A stretch of DNA of 64,000 bases from Roseburia zhanii (GTDB lineage: Bacteria > Bacillota > Clostridia > Lachnospirales > Lachnospiraceae): positions 124,001 through 188,000 of the forward strand of contig NZ_JACOPH010000006.1 of assembly GCF_014287635.1 (NCBI RefSeq). Reading direction: 5' to 3'. Positions within the stretch are counted from its first letter, which is position 1. Each line of letters starts with the position of its first letter. Under the pieces are notes generated by a model, which ran no database searches, had not been told where the DNA came from, and saw only the letters and a program-made list of their open reading frames with translations. Position numbers and translations under genes: made by a program. This document shows positions 54,832 to 64,000 of the stretch, one piece after another.

Positions 54832-55719
54832 ATGAATTCCAACTTTGAATACTATAAAGTGTTTTATTATGTTTCTAAATATGAAAATCTGACAAAAGCT
54901 GCGAGTGCCCTAAAAACAAGCCAGCCAGCCGTTACAAGAACCATTCAGAATCTTGAAAATGAACTGGGATGCCGTCTGTTTACCAGAAGCAAGACCGGTA
55001 TGAAATTAACACCGGAAGGTAAGATTTTTTATGAATATATTGCTGCCGGTTGTGCACAGTTTTTCCGCGGGGAAAATAACTTAAGCAATATGATCACTTT
55101 AGAAAACGGTACGATCTATATCAGTGCTACTGAAACTGCTCTGCACTGTTACTTATTTCAGGCAATGGAAGAATTTAATATCCGTTATCCGAATGTTCAC
55201 TTTAAGATCTTAAATAACAGTACCAAAAATTCCATTATGGCACTCAAAGAAGGAAAAGTTGACCTTGCTGTCGTTTCTGCCTCCTGTAATATTTCCTCTC
55301 CGTTAAAAATGCGGCGGGTTCTCGGTTATCAGGATATTCTGATCGGAGGTACAAAATATCAGAAACTAAAAGGGAAACGGATCTCCTTAGAGAAACTGTC
55401 CGAATACCCATGGATCAGTCTGACTTCTGAATCCATTACAAGGAACTTCTTAAATGAATATTTTGAAGAACATGGTCTGCAATTCTCTCCGCATGTAGAA
55501 CTTTCAACGACCGACATGATACTGCCTGTTGTCAGACATAATCTGGGAATCGGCTTTATTCCTGCTGAACTTGTGAAAGCAGATCTTCTAGCCGGAACTG
55601 TCTTTGAAATTAAAGTAGAAGAAACAATGCCTGAACGTGATATCATTCTGATCTATGATACAGAATATCCACAGAGCATTGCATCAAAAGAATTTCAGAA
55701 ATTTTTAGCTGAAAGATAA
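54832..55719 (+). CDS. LysR-family transcriptional regulator
   Basis: A 295-aa regulator: winged helix (residues ~1-62: YKVFYYVSKYENLTKAASAL, TSQPAVTRTIQNLENELGCR) and a type-2 periplasmic-binding-like effector domain. AAGGAG before the ATG at 54832 sets the start; the frame is open 90 bases further upstream. It is divergent from the GH43 gene with a 213-base shared region holding an inverted repeat, so control of the GH43 gene is plausible. Effector unknown. Confidence 0.93.
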   Translation: MNSNFEYYKVFYYVSKYENLTKAASALKTSQPAVTRTIQNLENELGCRLFTRSKTGMKLTPEGKIFYEYIAAGCAQFFRGENNLSNMITLENGTIYISATETALHCYLFQAMEEFNIRYPNVHFKILNNSTKNSIMALKEGKVDLAVVSASCNISSPLKMRRVLGYQDILIGGTKYQKLKGKRISLEKLSEYPWISLTSESITRNFLNEYFEEHGLQFSPHVELSTTDMILPVVRHNLGIGFIPAELVKADLLAGTVFEIKVEETMPERDIILIYDTEYPQSIASKEFQKFLAER

Positions 55720-55742
55720 TGATATCTATAAATTTACTTATC

Positions 55743-55780
55743 AAAAAAAACGCCTAAACCGTAAGGTCTAGGCGTTTTTT
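55743..55780. terminator. Bidirectional terminator between lysR and xfp
   Basis: AAAACGCCTAAACC and GGTCTAGGCGTTTT form a stem with one mismatch and A/T-runs on both sides. It serves the convergent lysR (stop 55719) and phosphoketolase (stop 55827) genes. Confidence 0.8.
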
Positions 55781-55826
55781 ATCAGAAGCATTATAAGCCT
55801 CCTGATATCTTTATAAGAATCAATTC

Positions 55827-58214
55827 TTATTTATCTTCCGGTGTATGCCACTCCCAGTCACGAACTTCTTCAAGATCCTGTCCGTACTCTGCAATGTACT
55901 GCTTATGGGCAACAAGTTTATCGTTCATCTGCTGGATTAAGAATGAACCCTTATTGCCAAGCTGTGGCAGATGCATAACAGCGTCTTTTACAAGATTGAA
56001 ACGGTCGATCTGGTTCTGGACACGCATATCGAATGGAGTTGTGATCGTACCTTCTTCAAGATATCCATGTACAGACATATTGTGGTTGTTACGCTCGAAT
56101 GTTAATTCATGGATCAGTGTTGGATAACCATGGAATGCGAAGATAACTGGTTTATCCTTTGTAAAGATTGCATCATATTCTGCATCACTTAATCCGTGTG
56201 GATGTTTGTGATCAGACTGCATCTTGAATAAGTCAACTACGTTTACTACACGAACTTTTAATTCTGGCATAGCATCACGAAGGATTGTAACAGCAGCCAT
56301 AACTTCAAGTGTAGGTGTATCACCACAGGAAGCCATAACGATGTCTGGTTCTTCGCCACAATCGTTGCTTGCCCACTCCCAGATACCGATACCCTGTGTA
56401 CAGTGCTTAACAGCCTGTTCCATGGATAACCACTGGCAGCTTGGATGTTTAGAAGCTACGATAGCGTTTACATAATTCTTACTCTTGATACAATGATCGA
56501 AGCAGGATAACAGACAGTTAGCGTCTGGTGGTAAGTACATACGTACTACGTCTGCTTTCTTATTAGCAATATGGTCTAAGAATCCCGGATCCTGATGTGT
56601 AAATCCGTTATGATCCTGCTGCCATACATTTGATGTAAGGATGAAGTTTAAGGAAGCGATCGGCTGTCTCCAGGAGAGCTGATTGCAAACCTTTAACCAT
56701 TTAGCGTGCTGTGCAGCCATAGAGTCTACGATACGGATGAATGCTTCGTAACTAGCGAAGAATCCATGACGTCCGGTAAGAAGATATCCTTCTAACCATC
56801 CTTCACACATATGCTCACTTAACATACTGTCCATGATACGTCCATCTCTTGCAAGACAGTCGTCTGTATCAAGAAGATCTGCATTCCAGTCACGGTTTTC
56901 TTCTTCGAATACTTTGTACAGACGGTTTGACATACTTTCGTCTGGTCCAAAGATACGGAAGTTCTTGTTTTCTTTGTTTAATTTGAAGATATCACGGATA
57001 TATCCGCCAAGCTCGATCATATCCTGAGCTTTTGTCTTTCCAGGTTCAACTTCGATTCCATATGTACGGAAATCCGGAAGACGAAGATCTTTTAATAATT
57101 TACCACCATTTGCATGTGGGTTAGCACCAAGACGTGCATCTCCCTTTGGTGTAAGTTCTTCTAATTCTGGGATCAGACGACCATTCTCATCGAATAATTC
57201 TTCTGCATGGTAGCTTCCTAACCACTCTTTTAACAGATCAAGATGTTCCGGAGATTCCATTGTAAGCGGTACCTGATGTGCACGGAAAGATCCTTCGATC
57301 TGCTGTCCGTCTACTACCTTAGGACCTGTCCATCCCTTTGGTGTACGAAGAACGATCATTGGCCATACCGGACGCTCTGGATTGTTGTTCTCACGGGCAT
57401 TTTTCTGGATAGCTTTGATCTCTTCGATAACAGTATCCATTGTTTCTGCCATGAGTTTGTGCATTGTCATTGGATCGTCACCTTCTACGAAGTAAGGTTT
57501 CCATCCACATCCTTTGAAGAAGCTTTCGATTTCTTCGTGGGAAATACGTGAGAAGATTGTCGGGTTGCTGATCTTATATCCATTTAAGTGAAGGATTGGA
57601 AGTACGGCACCATCAGTCATTGGATTTAAGAATTTATTGGACTGCCATGATGTAGCAAGAGGACCTGTTTCAGCTTCTCCATCACCTACAACAACAGTTG
57701 CGATTAAATCCGGGTTATCAAATACTGCACCAAATGCATGTGCGATAGAATATCCAAGCTCTCCACCTTCATTGATAGATCCCGGTGTTTCCGGTGCACA
57801 GTGGCTCGGAACTCCACATGGGAAAGAGAACTGTTTGAACATCTTCTTCATACCTTCTTCATCCTGGCTGATGTTCGGGTATACTTCGCTGTAGCTGCCT
57901 TCCATATAAGTATTAGCAATCTGGAAGTTTCCGCCATGTCCAGGACCGGAAAGAAGAATCATATCCAGATCGTAACGTTTGATCGCACGGTTACAATGTG
58001 TATAAATAAAGTTCTGTCCCGGTACTGTTCCCCAGTGACCTACGATTTTCTTCTTGATATGATCCATAGTTAAAGGCTCTTTTAAAAGTGGATTGTCAAG
58101 AAGATAAAGCTGTCCTGCTGATAAGTAGTTAGCAGCACGCCAATATGCATTCATCTTTTCCAACATTTCCTGAGATAACGGCTGTTTCTCAAGACATACT
58201 TTGGTGTCTTCCAT
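55827..58214 (-). CDS. xfp: Phosphoketolase (xylulose-5-P / fructose-6-P)
   Basis: A 795-aa thiamine diphosphate enzyme splitting xylulose-5-phosphate (and probably fructose-6-phosphate) with phosphate to acetyl phosphate plus a sugar phosphate. Signatures: [60 protein letters not shown] (TPP/Mg), [20 protein letters not shown] and [18 protein letters not shown]. It can channel pentose freed by the GH43 enzyme. It has a separate promoter and a strong bidirectional terminator. Substrate preference cannot be read from sequence alone. Confidence 0.97.
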   Translation of the reverse strand: MEDTKVCLEKQPLSQEMLEKMNAYWRAANYLSAGQLYLLDNPLLKEPLTMDHIKKKIVGHWGTVPGQNFIYTHCNRAIKRYDLDMILLSGPGHGGNFQIANTYMEGSYSEVYPNISQDEEGMKKMFKQFSFPCGVPSHCAPETPGSINEGGELGYSIAHAFGAVFDNPDLIATVVVGDGEAETGPLATSWQSNKFLNPMTDGAVLPILHLNGYKISNPTIFSRISHEEIESFFKGCGWKPYFVEGDDPMTMHKLMAETMDTVIEEIKAIQKNARENNNPERPVWPMIVLRTPKGWTGPKVVDGQQIEGSFRAHQVPLTMESPEHLDLLKEWLGSYHAEELFDENGRLIPELEELTPKGDARLGANPHANGGKLLKDLRLPDFRTYGIEVEPGKTKAQDMIELGGYIRDIFKLNKENKNFRIFGPDESMSNRLYKVFEEENRDWNADLLDTDDCLARDGRIMDSMLSEHMCEGWLEGYLLTGRHGFFASYEAFIRIVDSMAAQHAKWLKVCNQLSWRQPIASLNFILTSNVWQQDHNGFTHQDPGFLDHIANKKADVVRMYLPPDANCLLSCFDHCIKSKNYVNAIVASKHPSCQWLSMEQAVKHCTQGIGIWEWASNDCGEEPDIVMASCGDTPTLEVMAAVTILRDAMPELKVRVVNVVDLFKMQSDHKHPHGLSDAEYDAIFTKDKPVIFAFHGYPTLIHELTFERNNHNMSVHGYLEEGTITTPFDMRVQNQIDRFNLVKDAVMHLPQLGNKGSFLIQQMNDKLVAHKQYIAEYGQDLEEVRDWEWHTPEDK

Positions 58215-58269
58215 ATCTTTACCTCTTTCTTTCTTAATATCGTTAAAAATTTATCACATTTACGATTTC

Positions 58270-58299
58270 ATTCTAACACAGATAAAAAGGCTGCGTAAA
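58270..58299 (-). promoter_or_regulatory. Candidate promoter of xfp
   Basis: TTTACG (58299-58294), 18 bases, TAGAAT (58275-58270) on the minus strand, 56 bases before the start codon, in the 124-base gap after uxuB. Confidence 0.4.
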
Positions 58300-58338
58300 A
58301 TAATAATATTGCATTGCAATTATAACATTTTGATATAA

Positions 58339-59946
58339 TTAGACATATTTTTCTAAAGTATTACGAACTGCATCCGTTCCCATGCACATTTCTTTAAAAT
58401 ATTCACAGACGACATCTGCCATACCTGCTTCATACAGATTCACACCAAAGATCTTAGCGTTGCTTAACACAGGTCTTAACTGTTCTGTATCCGGCATTTC
58501 CCCTAATTTAAAATCTTTCACATAAGGATACAGGGTATTATATAAAGGATCAGGACTTAATTCAAATTTCTTTCCGTTATCATCAATTCCCGTCAGATAG
58601 CGGAGCCAGCCTGCAAAAACAAGCGGAATACCTGTCAGATCTTTCACATTCAACTCCTTAGAAGCTGCATAAGCCTTTATGGTTTCTCCAAAACGGATCG
58701 CTAATTTCTGGGAAGTATCTGTTGCGATACGCTGTGGTGTGTCCGGCATAAACGGATTTGGAATACGCACATTTAATACAGTATCAATAAAGTCTTTCGG
58801 AGCAATGATCTTTGGATCGACTACTACCGGAAGTCCTTCTGTATACCCGATCCTTTCTACTAACTTCCGTAAGGTTTCATCTTTCATTTCTTCTGAGATC
58901 AGTTCATATCCTAATAAACATCCAAAAACTGCCAGTGCTGTGTGTAGTGGATTCAAACAGGTACATACTTTCATTTTTTCCACTTTATCAACGGTTTCCC
59001 TGTCCGTAAATATCAGACCGCTTTTTTCTAACTGTGGTCTGCCATTAGGAAATGCATCCTCTATTACCAGATATTCACATTCTTCTGCATTGACAAATGG
59101 TGCTGCATAGGTATTTTTGGAAGTAATGACAGGATCTAAGTCCTCAATGCCGTCTTTCTTTAAAATGTCCTCCACCGAAGCATCCGGTCTTGGTGTAATC
59201 TTATCAATCATCGTCCATGGAAAAGATACCCTATTTTTATCTTCCACATAAGCTAAAAATTTCTGATCTGCAAGTTCATGTTTCGTCCATTCCTCTGCAA
59301 ATGCATGTATCGCAGCATACAGTTTGTCCCCATTATGCGGGCAGTTATCCATACTTACCATTGCAATCGGTTTTTTACCGGCTAAAAATCGTGCATATAA
59401 TAAAGAAGTGACCTTTCCGATATAACTCTGTGGTTTTTCTGCTCCAGATTTAAAATCTTCTGCTACAACAGGCTGCAGCTCTCCTTTTCCATTGACTAAA
59501 CTATATCCCTTTTCTGTGATCGTAAATGTAGCCATCTGTAAAGAATCCTTACAGAAGATCTCTTTTAAACGGCTGTATTCCTCTGCATTTTCCGAATCGA
59601 GCGAAAGTGACTCCATCACACTTCCGACAACTGTCTTTTCTACCGTTCCATCTGCTTTTAATGTTACAAGGATCGTATAATCGTCGTGTGGATGGTTCAT
59701 TTTTTCAATGATCTCATAATCATATCCTTCAGCCACGATCAGCCCTTTGTCAAGTTCTCTGCGATTTAGCATCTGTTGCACGACATTTGCCTGAAATGCA
59801 CGAAATATATTTCCTGCCCCAAAATGAATCCAGACCGGATCTTCTTTGGTTGCTTTCCTGACATCCTCTCTATCAAACTCCGGCAGATGATAGCCAAGTG
59901 CCTCCCATTTTTTTCTATCTGACATTCCATTCTGATCTAATTTCAT
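58339..59946 (-). CDS. uxuB: Fructuronate reductase (mannitol dehydrogenase family)
   Basis: A 535-aa NAD-dependent polyol dehydrogenase: Rossmann start PVWIHFGAGNIFRAFQANVV, VSMDNCPHNGDKL, SFPWTMIDKITPRP, and the CLNPLHTALAVFGCLLG catalytic region with a Lys/Asn/His set. Its position 9 bases behind uxuA indicates D-fructuronate to D-mannonate conversion rather than mannitol oxidation. At 535 aa it is slightly longer than E. coli UxuB (~486). Confidence 0.88.
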   Translation of the reverse strand: MKLDQNGMSDRKKWEALGYHLPEFDREDVRKATKEDPVWIHFGAGNIFRAFQANVVQQMLNRRELDKGLIVAEGYDYEIIEKMNHPHDDYTILVTLKADGTVEKTVVGSVMESLSLDSENAEEYSRLKEIFCKDSLQMATFTITEKGYSLVNGKGELQPVVAEDFKSGAEKPQSYIGKVTSLLYARFLAGKKPIAMVSMDNCPHNGDKLYAAIHAFAEEWTKHELADQKFLAYVEDKNRVSFPWTMIDKITPRPDASVEDILKKDGIEDLDPVITSKNTYAAPFVNAEECEYLVIEDAFPNGRPQLEKSGLIFTDRETVDKVEKMKVCTCLNPLHTALAVFGCLLGYELISEEMKDETLRKLVERIGYTEGLPVVVDPKIIAPKDFIDTVLNVRIPNPFMPDTPQRIATDTSQKLAIRFGETIKAYAASKELNVKDLTGIPLVFAGWLRYLTGIDDNGKKFELSPDPLYNTLYPYVKDFKLGEMPDTEQLRPVLSNAKIFGVNLYEAGMADVVCEYFKEMCMGTDAVRNTLEKYV

Positions 59947-59955
59947 AAGTTCCTC

Positions 59956-61023
59956 CTATTTTGCACTCTTTTCGATTGCTTCCCAAAGTCCATTTAAATA
60001 TGCTGCTCCTAATGCCCTGTCATAAAGCCCATACCCCGGCATTGCGACTTCATCCCAGATCATACGTCCATGATCAGGGCGGATCGGACCATTAAATCCA
60101 ATATCATAAAGAGCCTTCATGATCTCATACATATCAAATGTTCCATCTGATGACAGATGTGCTGCCTCTTCAAAATCTGTTGGTGAATTAAATTTCAGAT
60201 TTCTGACATGTGCAAAATGAATCCTTCCTTTTAAGGAATGGATCATATCCGTCAGATCATTTTCTAAATTTGTTCCATAAGAACCTGAACAGTATGTTAC
60301 ACCATTGTGCGGATTGTCTACCATTTCCATCATACGCAGGATATTCTTCTTATTGACGATAATTCTCGGAAGTCCAAAAACACTCCAAGCCGGATCGTCC
60401 GGGTGGATCGCCATATTGATATCATACCGATCACAGACAGGCATGATCTTCTCTAAGAAATATTTTAGATTTTCAAATAATTTTTCATCGTCGATCTCTT
60501 TATACATATCAAATAATTCTTTGACATTTTCCATACGCTCCGGCTCCCAGCCCGGCATAACCGTTCCGTTCATGTCACCTGCAATCGAATCAAACATTTT
60601 TTCCGGATTCAGATCATCTACCGCTTTCTGGTTATATGCAAGCACGGTAGATCCATCTTCTCTTACCCTTGCAAGTTCTGTCCTTGTCCAGTCGAATACC
60701 GGCATAAAGTTATAGCAGACTAAATGAATGTCTTCTTTTCCCAGATTTTCCAGTGTCTTTATATAGTTTTCAATGTACATATCCCGATCCTTCGCACCGG
60801 TTTTGATCGCATCATGCACATTCACACTCTCAATTCCTGCAACATGAAGGCCTGCGGCTGCAACTTCTTCTTTCATTGCTCGTATTCTCTCCCTGCTCCA
60901 GACTTCCCCCGGCGCTGTATCGTATAATGTAGTAATGACTCCTTTTACCCCCGGAATCTGACGGATCTGCTTTAATGTTATCGTATCAAATTTTGATCCA
61001 TACCATCTCAATGTCATTTCCAT
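59956..61023 (-). CDS. uxuA: Mannonate dehydratase
   Basis: It converts D-mannonate to 2-keto-3-deoxygluconate. A 355-aa TIM-barrel enzyme: MTLRWYGSKFDTITLKQIRQ, the insert after LVCYNFMPVFDWTRTELA, HPDDPAWSVFGLPRIIVN (metal ligand His), YCSGSYGTNLENDL, IHFAHVRNLKF and IRPDHGRMIWDE. The ATG at 61023 has AAGGAAGG ten bases upstream and gives the family start; the frame runs to 61059. It heads uxuA-uxuB. Later steps (kdgK, eda, uxaC) are not in this window. Confidence 0.94.
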   Translation of the reverse strand: MEMTLRWYGSKFDTITLKQIRQIPGVKGVITTLYDTAPGEVWSRERIRAMKEEVAAAGLHVAGIESVNVHDAIKTGAKDRDMYIENYIKTLENLGKEDIHLVCYNFMPVFDWTRTELARVREDGSTVLAYNQKAVDDLNPEKMFDSIAGDMNGTVMPGWEPERMENVKELFDMYKEIDDEKLFENLKYFLEKIMPVCDRYDINMAIHPDDPAWSVFGLPRIIVNKKNILRMMEMVDNPHNGVTYCSGSYGTNLENDLTDMIHSLKGRIHFAHVRNLKFNSPTDFEEAAHLSSDGTFDMYEIMKALYDIGFNGPIRPDHGRMIWDEVAMPGYGLYDRALGAAYLNGLWEAIEKSAK

Positions 61024-61128
61024 AATGAAATACCTTCCTTTCATTTTTGCATTTCTCATATATATGATTATGATGAAATTTCAGAAAAAAATACATTGAA
61101 CGGTTTGTTGCAGTAACGTCTGTCATCG

Positions 61129-61312
61129 TTCCCACAATTCCATCTCTGATAAAAATATGTGATGCGTTTGGAATTACAATTTCCCAGTTTTTTTAGAGAA
61201 TAACGAAGAATCGGTTTACCTCACAGAACAACAGACAGCATTACTTAAAGCTTCTACAAAATTAAATTCCGAACAATACAATGCACTTCTTAATTTTCTT
61301 GAAAAATTATAA
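61129..61312 (+). pseudogene. Relic of an XRE-family helix-turn-helix regulator, frameshifted
   Basis: On the plus strand VPTIPSLIKICDAFGITISQ FF runs into a stop at a run of seven T (61188-61194); one frame away the sequence continues LENNEESVYLTEQQTALLKA, then SKLNSEQ-like TKLNSEQYNALLNFLEKL and a stop at 61312. This is the C-terminal half of small XRE regulators common in Lachnospiraceae. The N-terminal helix-turn-helix start is missing, and the frame break looks like loss of one T from a T8 run. Confidence 0.65.
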
Positions 61313-61346
61313 AATATCTTTATAATAAAATCTCTAGTAATAAAAA

Positions 61347-61373
61347 GAACCTGAAACAATACGTTTCAGGTTC
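61347..61373 (-). terminator. Terminator after tRNA-Cys
   Basis: GAACCTGAAAC (61347-61357) and GTTTCAGGTTC (61363-61373), an 11-bp perfect stem with a 5-base loop, followed on the minus strand by TTTTTA. Confidence 0.85.
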
Positions 61374-61381
61374 CTACTTAG

Positions 61382-61452
61382 AGGCGACAATCGGATTTGA
61401 ACCGATGATAAGGGTGTTGCAGACCCGTGCCTTACCACTTGGCTATGTCGCC
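61382..61452 (-). tRNA. tRNA-Cys (anticodon GCA)
   Basis: A 71-nt cloverleaf on the minus strand: acceptor GGCGACA/TGTCGCC, D arm AGCCAAGTGGTAAGGC, anticodon stem GGGTCTGCAACACCC with GCA, TPsiC arm CGGTTCAAATCCG, discriminator U. CCA is not encoded. It is a single gene with its own terminator. Confidence 0.95.
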
Positions 61453-61596
61453 GTCTGTTGTTTACATTTGCAAAAGTTATTTTAACAAAAAGCCCATACT
61501 CCGTCAAGTAAATTTTTTTATTTTTGCCTGCAACAAAAGAAAAGAATTTCGACACTATTATATAACAGGAAACCCAGCAATGATATGGAGATGCTT

Positions 61597-62112
61597 ATGA
61601 AAACAGACATACAACTGATAAAACAGGCAAAAACCGGTGATGTCCATGCATTTGCCAGACTTTACGAAATCATTTATCAGGATCTTTACCATTTTGCCTT
61701 ATATACGTTGAAAAATCCTGCCGATGCAGAGGACATTGTCAGTGAAACCGTTACGGATGCCTTTGTTCAGATTGGCCAGTTAAAAAAAGTCGAATCCTTT
61801 AAGGCATGGATCTTTCAGATTCTGACAAATAAGTGCAGAAAAAGCCTAAAGAACCATCCGCTGTCCTTAGAAGAAATTCCATGGGAACTAAAAGAATCCA
61901 CACATGAGAATTTAGAACTTGATACCATGATACGTCAGGAATTTTTCCGGCTGTCCGATGAAGAACGCATGATCATCAGTATGCACCTGTTTGCAGGTTA
62001 TAAGAGCCATGAGATTGCCAGTATCCTTCATATGAATGAAAATACCGTACGCTCAAAGGAAAGCCGCGCCTTAAAGAAAATGGCAGTAAACCTTAACCCA
62101 GAAAAGGAGTGA
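61597..62112 (+). CDS. ECF-type RNA polymerase sigma factor
   Basis: A 171-aa sigma-70 family factor with region 2 (AFARLYEIIYQDLYHFALYT, LKNPADAEDIVSETVTDAFV) and region 4 (LSDEERMIISMHLFAGYKSH, EIASILHMNENTVRSKESRA), lacking regions 1 and 3: the ECF layout. GGAG six bases before the ATG at 61597 sets the start. It is followed after 4 bases by a membrane-anchored beta-propeller gene that probably acts as its regulator. Confidence 0.93.
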   Translation: MKTDIQLIKQAKTGDVHAFARLYEIIYQDLYHFALYTLKNPADAEDIVSETVTDAFVQIGQLKKVESFKAWIFQILTNKCRKSLKNHPLSLEEIPWELKESTHENLELDTMIRQEFFRLSDEERMIISMHLFAGYKSHEIASILHMNENTVRSKESRALKKMAVNLNPEKE

Positions 62113-62116
62113 GATT

Positions 62117-64000
62117 ATGACTGAAAAAGAACTCTTACAAAAAATACAGGATTCCGCAGATTCTGTGAACATACCGGATTCATTGTCACCAGATCATATC
62201 GCTGATCAGTTATCTTATGCAGATACACACCGGTCACACCATATTTTTCTCTTTTCCAAAAAAGAAAAAGCTGTAGAACATATGCACAGGCATCCATTGA
62301 TACCGGCTGTATACTATCGTACGGCTGTCGTATGTATACTATGCATCATACTGACCGCTGCTGCATGGAACAGCCACACGATTTTACCGGATGAAAATAC
62401 TTCTCCACTGCCAGACTATTCCGATACGGAAACCGTATTAGATGCTGCAGCTGATACATCCGGTAATACCTTACAGACCGAACATATAAAACAAAATGCC
62501 GGCTCTCTTTATACGATTGCAAAAAGTGAAGAAGAAGTATATAACATATTAAAAAATTCTGCTGATACTATGGATAAGGAGATTCTCTACTCCACCCGGA
62601 AAGATGGAGCTACTGTCGAATCTTCCGTTGAAGATTCAGTTTCTAATACCTACTCATCTACAAATTTACAGACACAGGGCGTAGATGAAGCCGATCGTGT
62701 AAAAACAGACAGACATTATATTTATACGGTGACTGGCAGTAAAATTCTGATCACAGATACCACAGACGGACATTTGCAGACGATAAGTTCCATCACTCCG
62801 GAATTAGAAGCATCTGATTCACTTGTCGAATTTTATGTTGATGGTTCGCACCTGCTTTTGATCGTACAGCATTATGATACTTCGATACAGACCTCTGTAG
62901 ATATTACCGAATCTTCAACCGAAGATTCGATTGATCCGGGTTTTATGCCGCTTACAAACGATAAAGATATTACCTCTTATTCAATGGAAACGACGAGTCA
63001 GACTATCCTTTATACTTACAGCATAAGCGATCCCGCACAGCCGGTATTAGAGGGCACCTATACGCAAGATGGCAATTATTATACTTCCCGTAAGATAGAT
63101 GATATCCTGTACCTGTTTACTGACCAGAATTTATCTTCACAAATATCTTATATATCACCCAAAGGAGAATTTATTCCCTGCATCAATGATGAAAAAATAC
63201 CTTACAATGATATTTATCTCACTGATGATGGCAGAAATGGACTAATCTTATCCTCTGTGAATCTCAATCATCCTGATGAAATTGTGGATAAACTGATGAT
63301 TCTCCATAATTATGTGAATATCTATGTTGGAAATGATAGGATCTATCTTTACAACAGTAAATATAACGATGATTCTCTTTCCCAGACAGTAACCGAACTT
63401 GCCGGATTTTCCATGAAAAATGGCATATTAAATGCGGTTTCTGCCGCCTCGGTAAATGGAGAAATCTTAGATACCTTTGCGATCAATGAAAATCAACAAT
63501 GTCTGCGTCTTTTAACAACATCTTATGATAACAGCGGAAATCCTTCTAACAATCTATATATATTTGACGATAAGATGAAACTTACAGGTTCTCTGACAAA
63601 TATTGCAGATGGAGAAGAAATCTATGCCGCAAGGTATTTTGATAATACGGCTTATTTTATCACCTATCGGAATACAGATCCGTTATTTGTGGCAGACCTT
63701 TCTGATCCTTCTGATCCTAAGATCCTTGGTTCCTTAGAAGTGACAGGATTTTCCGAATATCTGCAATTATGGGACGATCAGAAACTCCTTGGCATCGGTT
63801 ATGAAACCGATCCTGACTCCGGTGTTACAAAAGGCTTAAAAATGGTCATGTTTGATATTTCTGATCCTATGAATTTAAAAGTAATTGACAGCATTGTCCT
63901 AGATAATTATATCTATTCACCTGCATTATATGATTACAAATGTGTACTAGCCGATGCATCTGCCAACCTGATCGGATTTACAATGGAGTTAAAAAATACT
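62117..64000 (+). CDS. Membrane-anchored beta-propeller protein, probable anti-sigma/sensor (runs off the window)
   Basis: An open frame of at least 628 codons. Residues 1-60 are cytoplasmic (MTEKELLQKIQDSADSVNIP), a single TM helix lies at ~64-84 (YRTAVVCILCIILTAAAW), and the rest is extracellular. The family signature SSTNLQTQGVDEADRVKTDR (~174) identifies the beta-propeller domain family (PF09826, COG4880). Blade-like repeats follow, such as LFVADLSDPSDPKILGSLEV and MVMFDISDPMNLKVIDSIVL. The gene starts 4 bases after the sigma factor. The small cytoplasmic N-terminus in an operon with an ECF factor suggests an anti-sigma role, inferred from position. The C-terminus is missing. Confidence 0.85.
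   Translation, partial: MTEKELLQKIQDSADSVNIPDSLSPDHIADQLSYADTHRSHHIFLFSKKEKAVEHMHRHPLIPAVYYRTAVVCILCIILTAAAWNSHTILPDENTSPLPDYSDTETVLDAAADTSGNTLQTEHIKQNAGSLYTIAKSEEEVYNILKNSADTMDKEILYSTRKDGATVESSVEDSVSNTYSSTNLQTQGVDEADRVKTDRHYIYTVTGSKILITDTTDGHLQTISSITPELEASDSLVEFYVDGSHLLLIVQHYDTSIQTSVDITESSTEDSIDPGFMPLTNDKDITSYSMETTSQTILYTYSISDPAQPVLEGTYTQDGNYYTSRKIDDILYLFTDQNLSSQISYISPKGEFIPCINDEKIPYNDIYLTDDGRNGLILSSVNLNHPDEIVDKLMILHNYVNIYVGNDRIYLYNSKYNDDSLSQTVTELAGFSMKNGILNAVSAASVNGEILDTFAINENQQCLRLLTTSYDNSGNPSNNLYIFDDKMKLTGSLTNIADGEEIYAARYFDNTAYFITYRNTDPLFVADLSDPSDPKILGSLEVTGFSEYLQLWDDQKLLGIGYETDPDSGVTKGLKMVMFDISDPMNLKVIDSIVLDNYIYSPALYDYKCVLADASANLIGFTMELKNT

Noticed and set aside
61313-61460. tRNA-Cys as an integration site for a mobile element
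   Set aside because: No duplicated tRNA 3' end and no integrase are visible nearby; only a small regulator relic is adjacent.
1-64000. CRISPR arrays, rRNA genes, prophage or replication origin
   Set aside because: No regularly spaced repeats, rRNA sequence, phage structural genes or DnaA-box clusters were seen on reading through the window.

Overview
The window reads as chromosomal DNA of a low-GC, strictly anaerobic gut Firmicute of the family Lachnospiraceae (Agathobacter/Roseburia/Lachnospira type). This is an inference from gene content: [FeFe]-hydrogenase maturases, T-box controlled aminoacyl-tRNA synthetases, a very large secreted two-catalytic-domain GH43 enzyme ending in LRR_5-type repeats, phosphoketolase plus hexuronate genes, and YesM/YesN carbohydrate signalling. 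Nearly every gene lies on the minus strand, as expected on one replichore. There is no prophage, CRISPR array or complete insertion sequence. The only clearly accessory patch is a decayed stretch at 3.8-5.7 kb.

Layout. 1-1.5 kb: start of a secreted protein, a WYL regulator and a 33-aa protein. 1.6-3.7 kb: recQ. 3.8-5.7 kb: a truncated SIMPL-like gene, a transposase N-terminal fragment and a decayed surface-protein gene. 5.7-9.2 kb: a YbhJ-type aconitase-family hydratase and an AI-2E-type permease. 9.4-12.0 kb: a two-component system. 12.1-18.8 kb: the hydrogenase-maturation operon (TM1266-like regulator, hydE, hydG, MATE transporter, hydF, coiled-coil protein) behind a potentially structured leader. 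18.9-22.1 kb: trpB2, a hemolysin-III family protein and tatD. 22.2-24.8 kb: a T-box leader, a zinc-ribbon protein and metG. 24.9-33.8 kb: a full phosphate regulon (pstSCAB, phoU, Na/Pi transporter, PhoP/PhoR-type pair) with two recognisable Pho-box arrays. 33.9-39.8 kb: RNase H1, a small alarmone synthetase (divergent), a SNF2/SWIM helicase and a coiled-coil protein. 40.0-43.5 kb: a DXS-like enzyme with a MerR-type promoter, and tyrS with a T-box. 43.5-48.5 kb: YesM/YesN and a solute-binding protein. 48.6-55.7 kb: the giant GH43 enzyme and a divergent LysR regulator. 55.8-61.0 kb: phosphoketolase and uxuBA. 61.1-64.0 kb: an XRE relic, tRNA-Cys, an ECF sigma factor and a membrane-anchored beta-propeller protein that runs off the window.

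How the genes work together. The phosphate block is self-contained: PhoP/PhoR-type genes lie at the end of the operon they probably control. TTTACA repeats at 11-bp steps precede pstS and the Na/Pi gene. A similar array precedes the alarmone synthetase, which hints at a link between phosphate starvation and (p)ppGpp. The right-hand third is directed at plant hemicellulose: extracellular xylose/arabinose release (GH43), sensing (YesMN with a binding protein), hexuronate catabolism (uxuAB) and pentose or hexose phosphate splitting (xfp).

The most unusual observations are a PstS whose two half-domains occur in circularly permuted order, a DXS-like enzyme lacking a conserved substrate arginine behind a 19-bp-spacer MerR-type promoter, a GH43 accessory domain apparently split by three inserted CBMs, and a candidate structured RNA leader on the hydrogenase-maturation operon.
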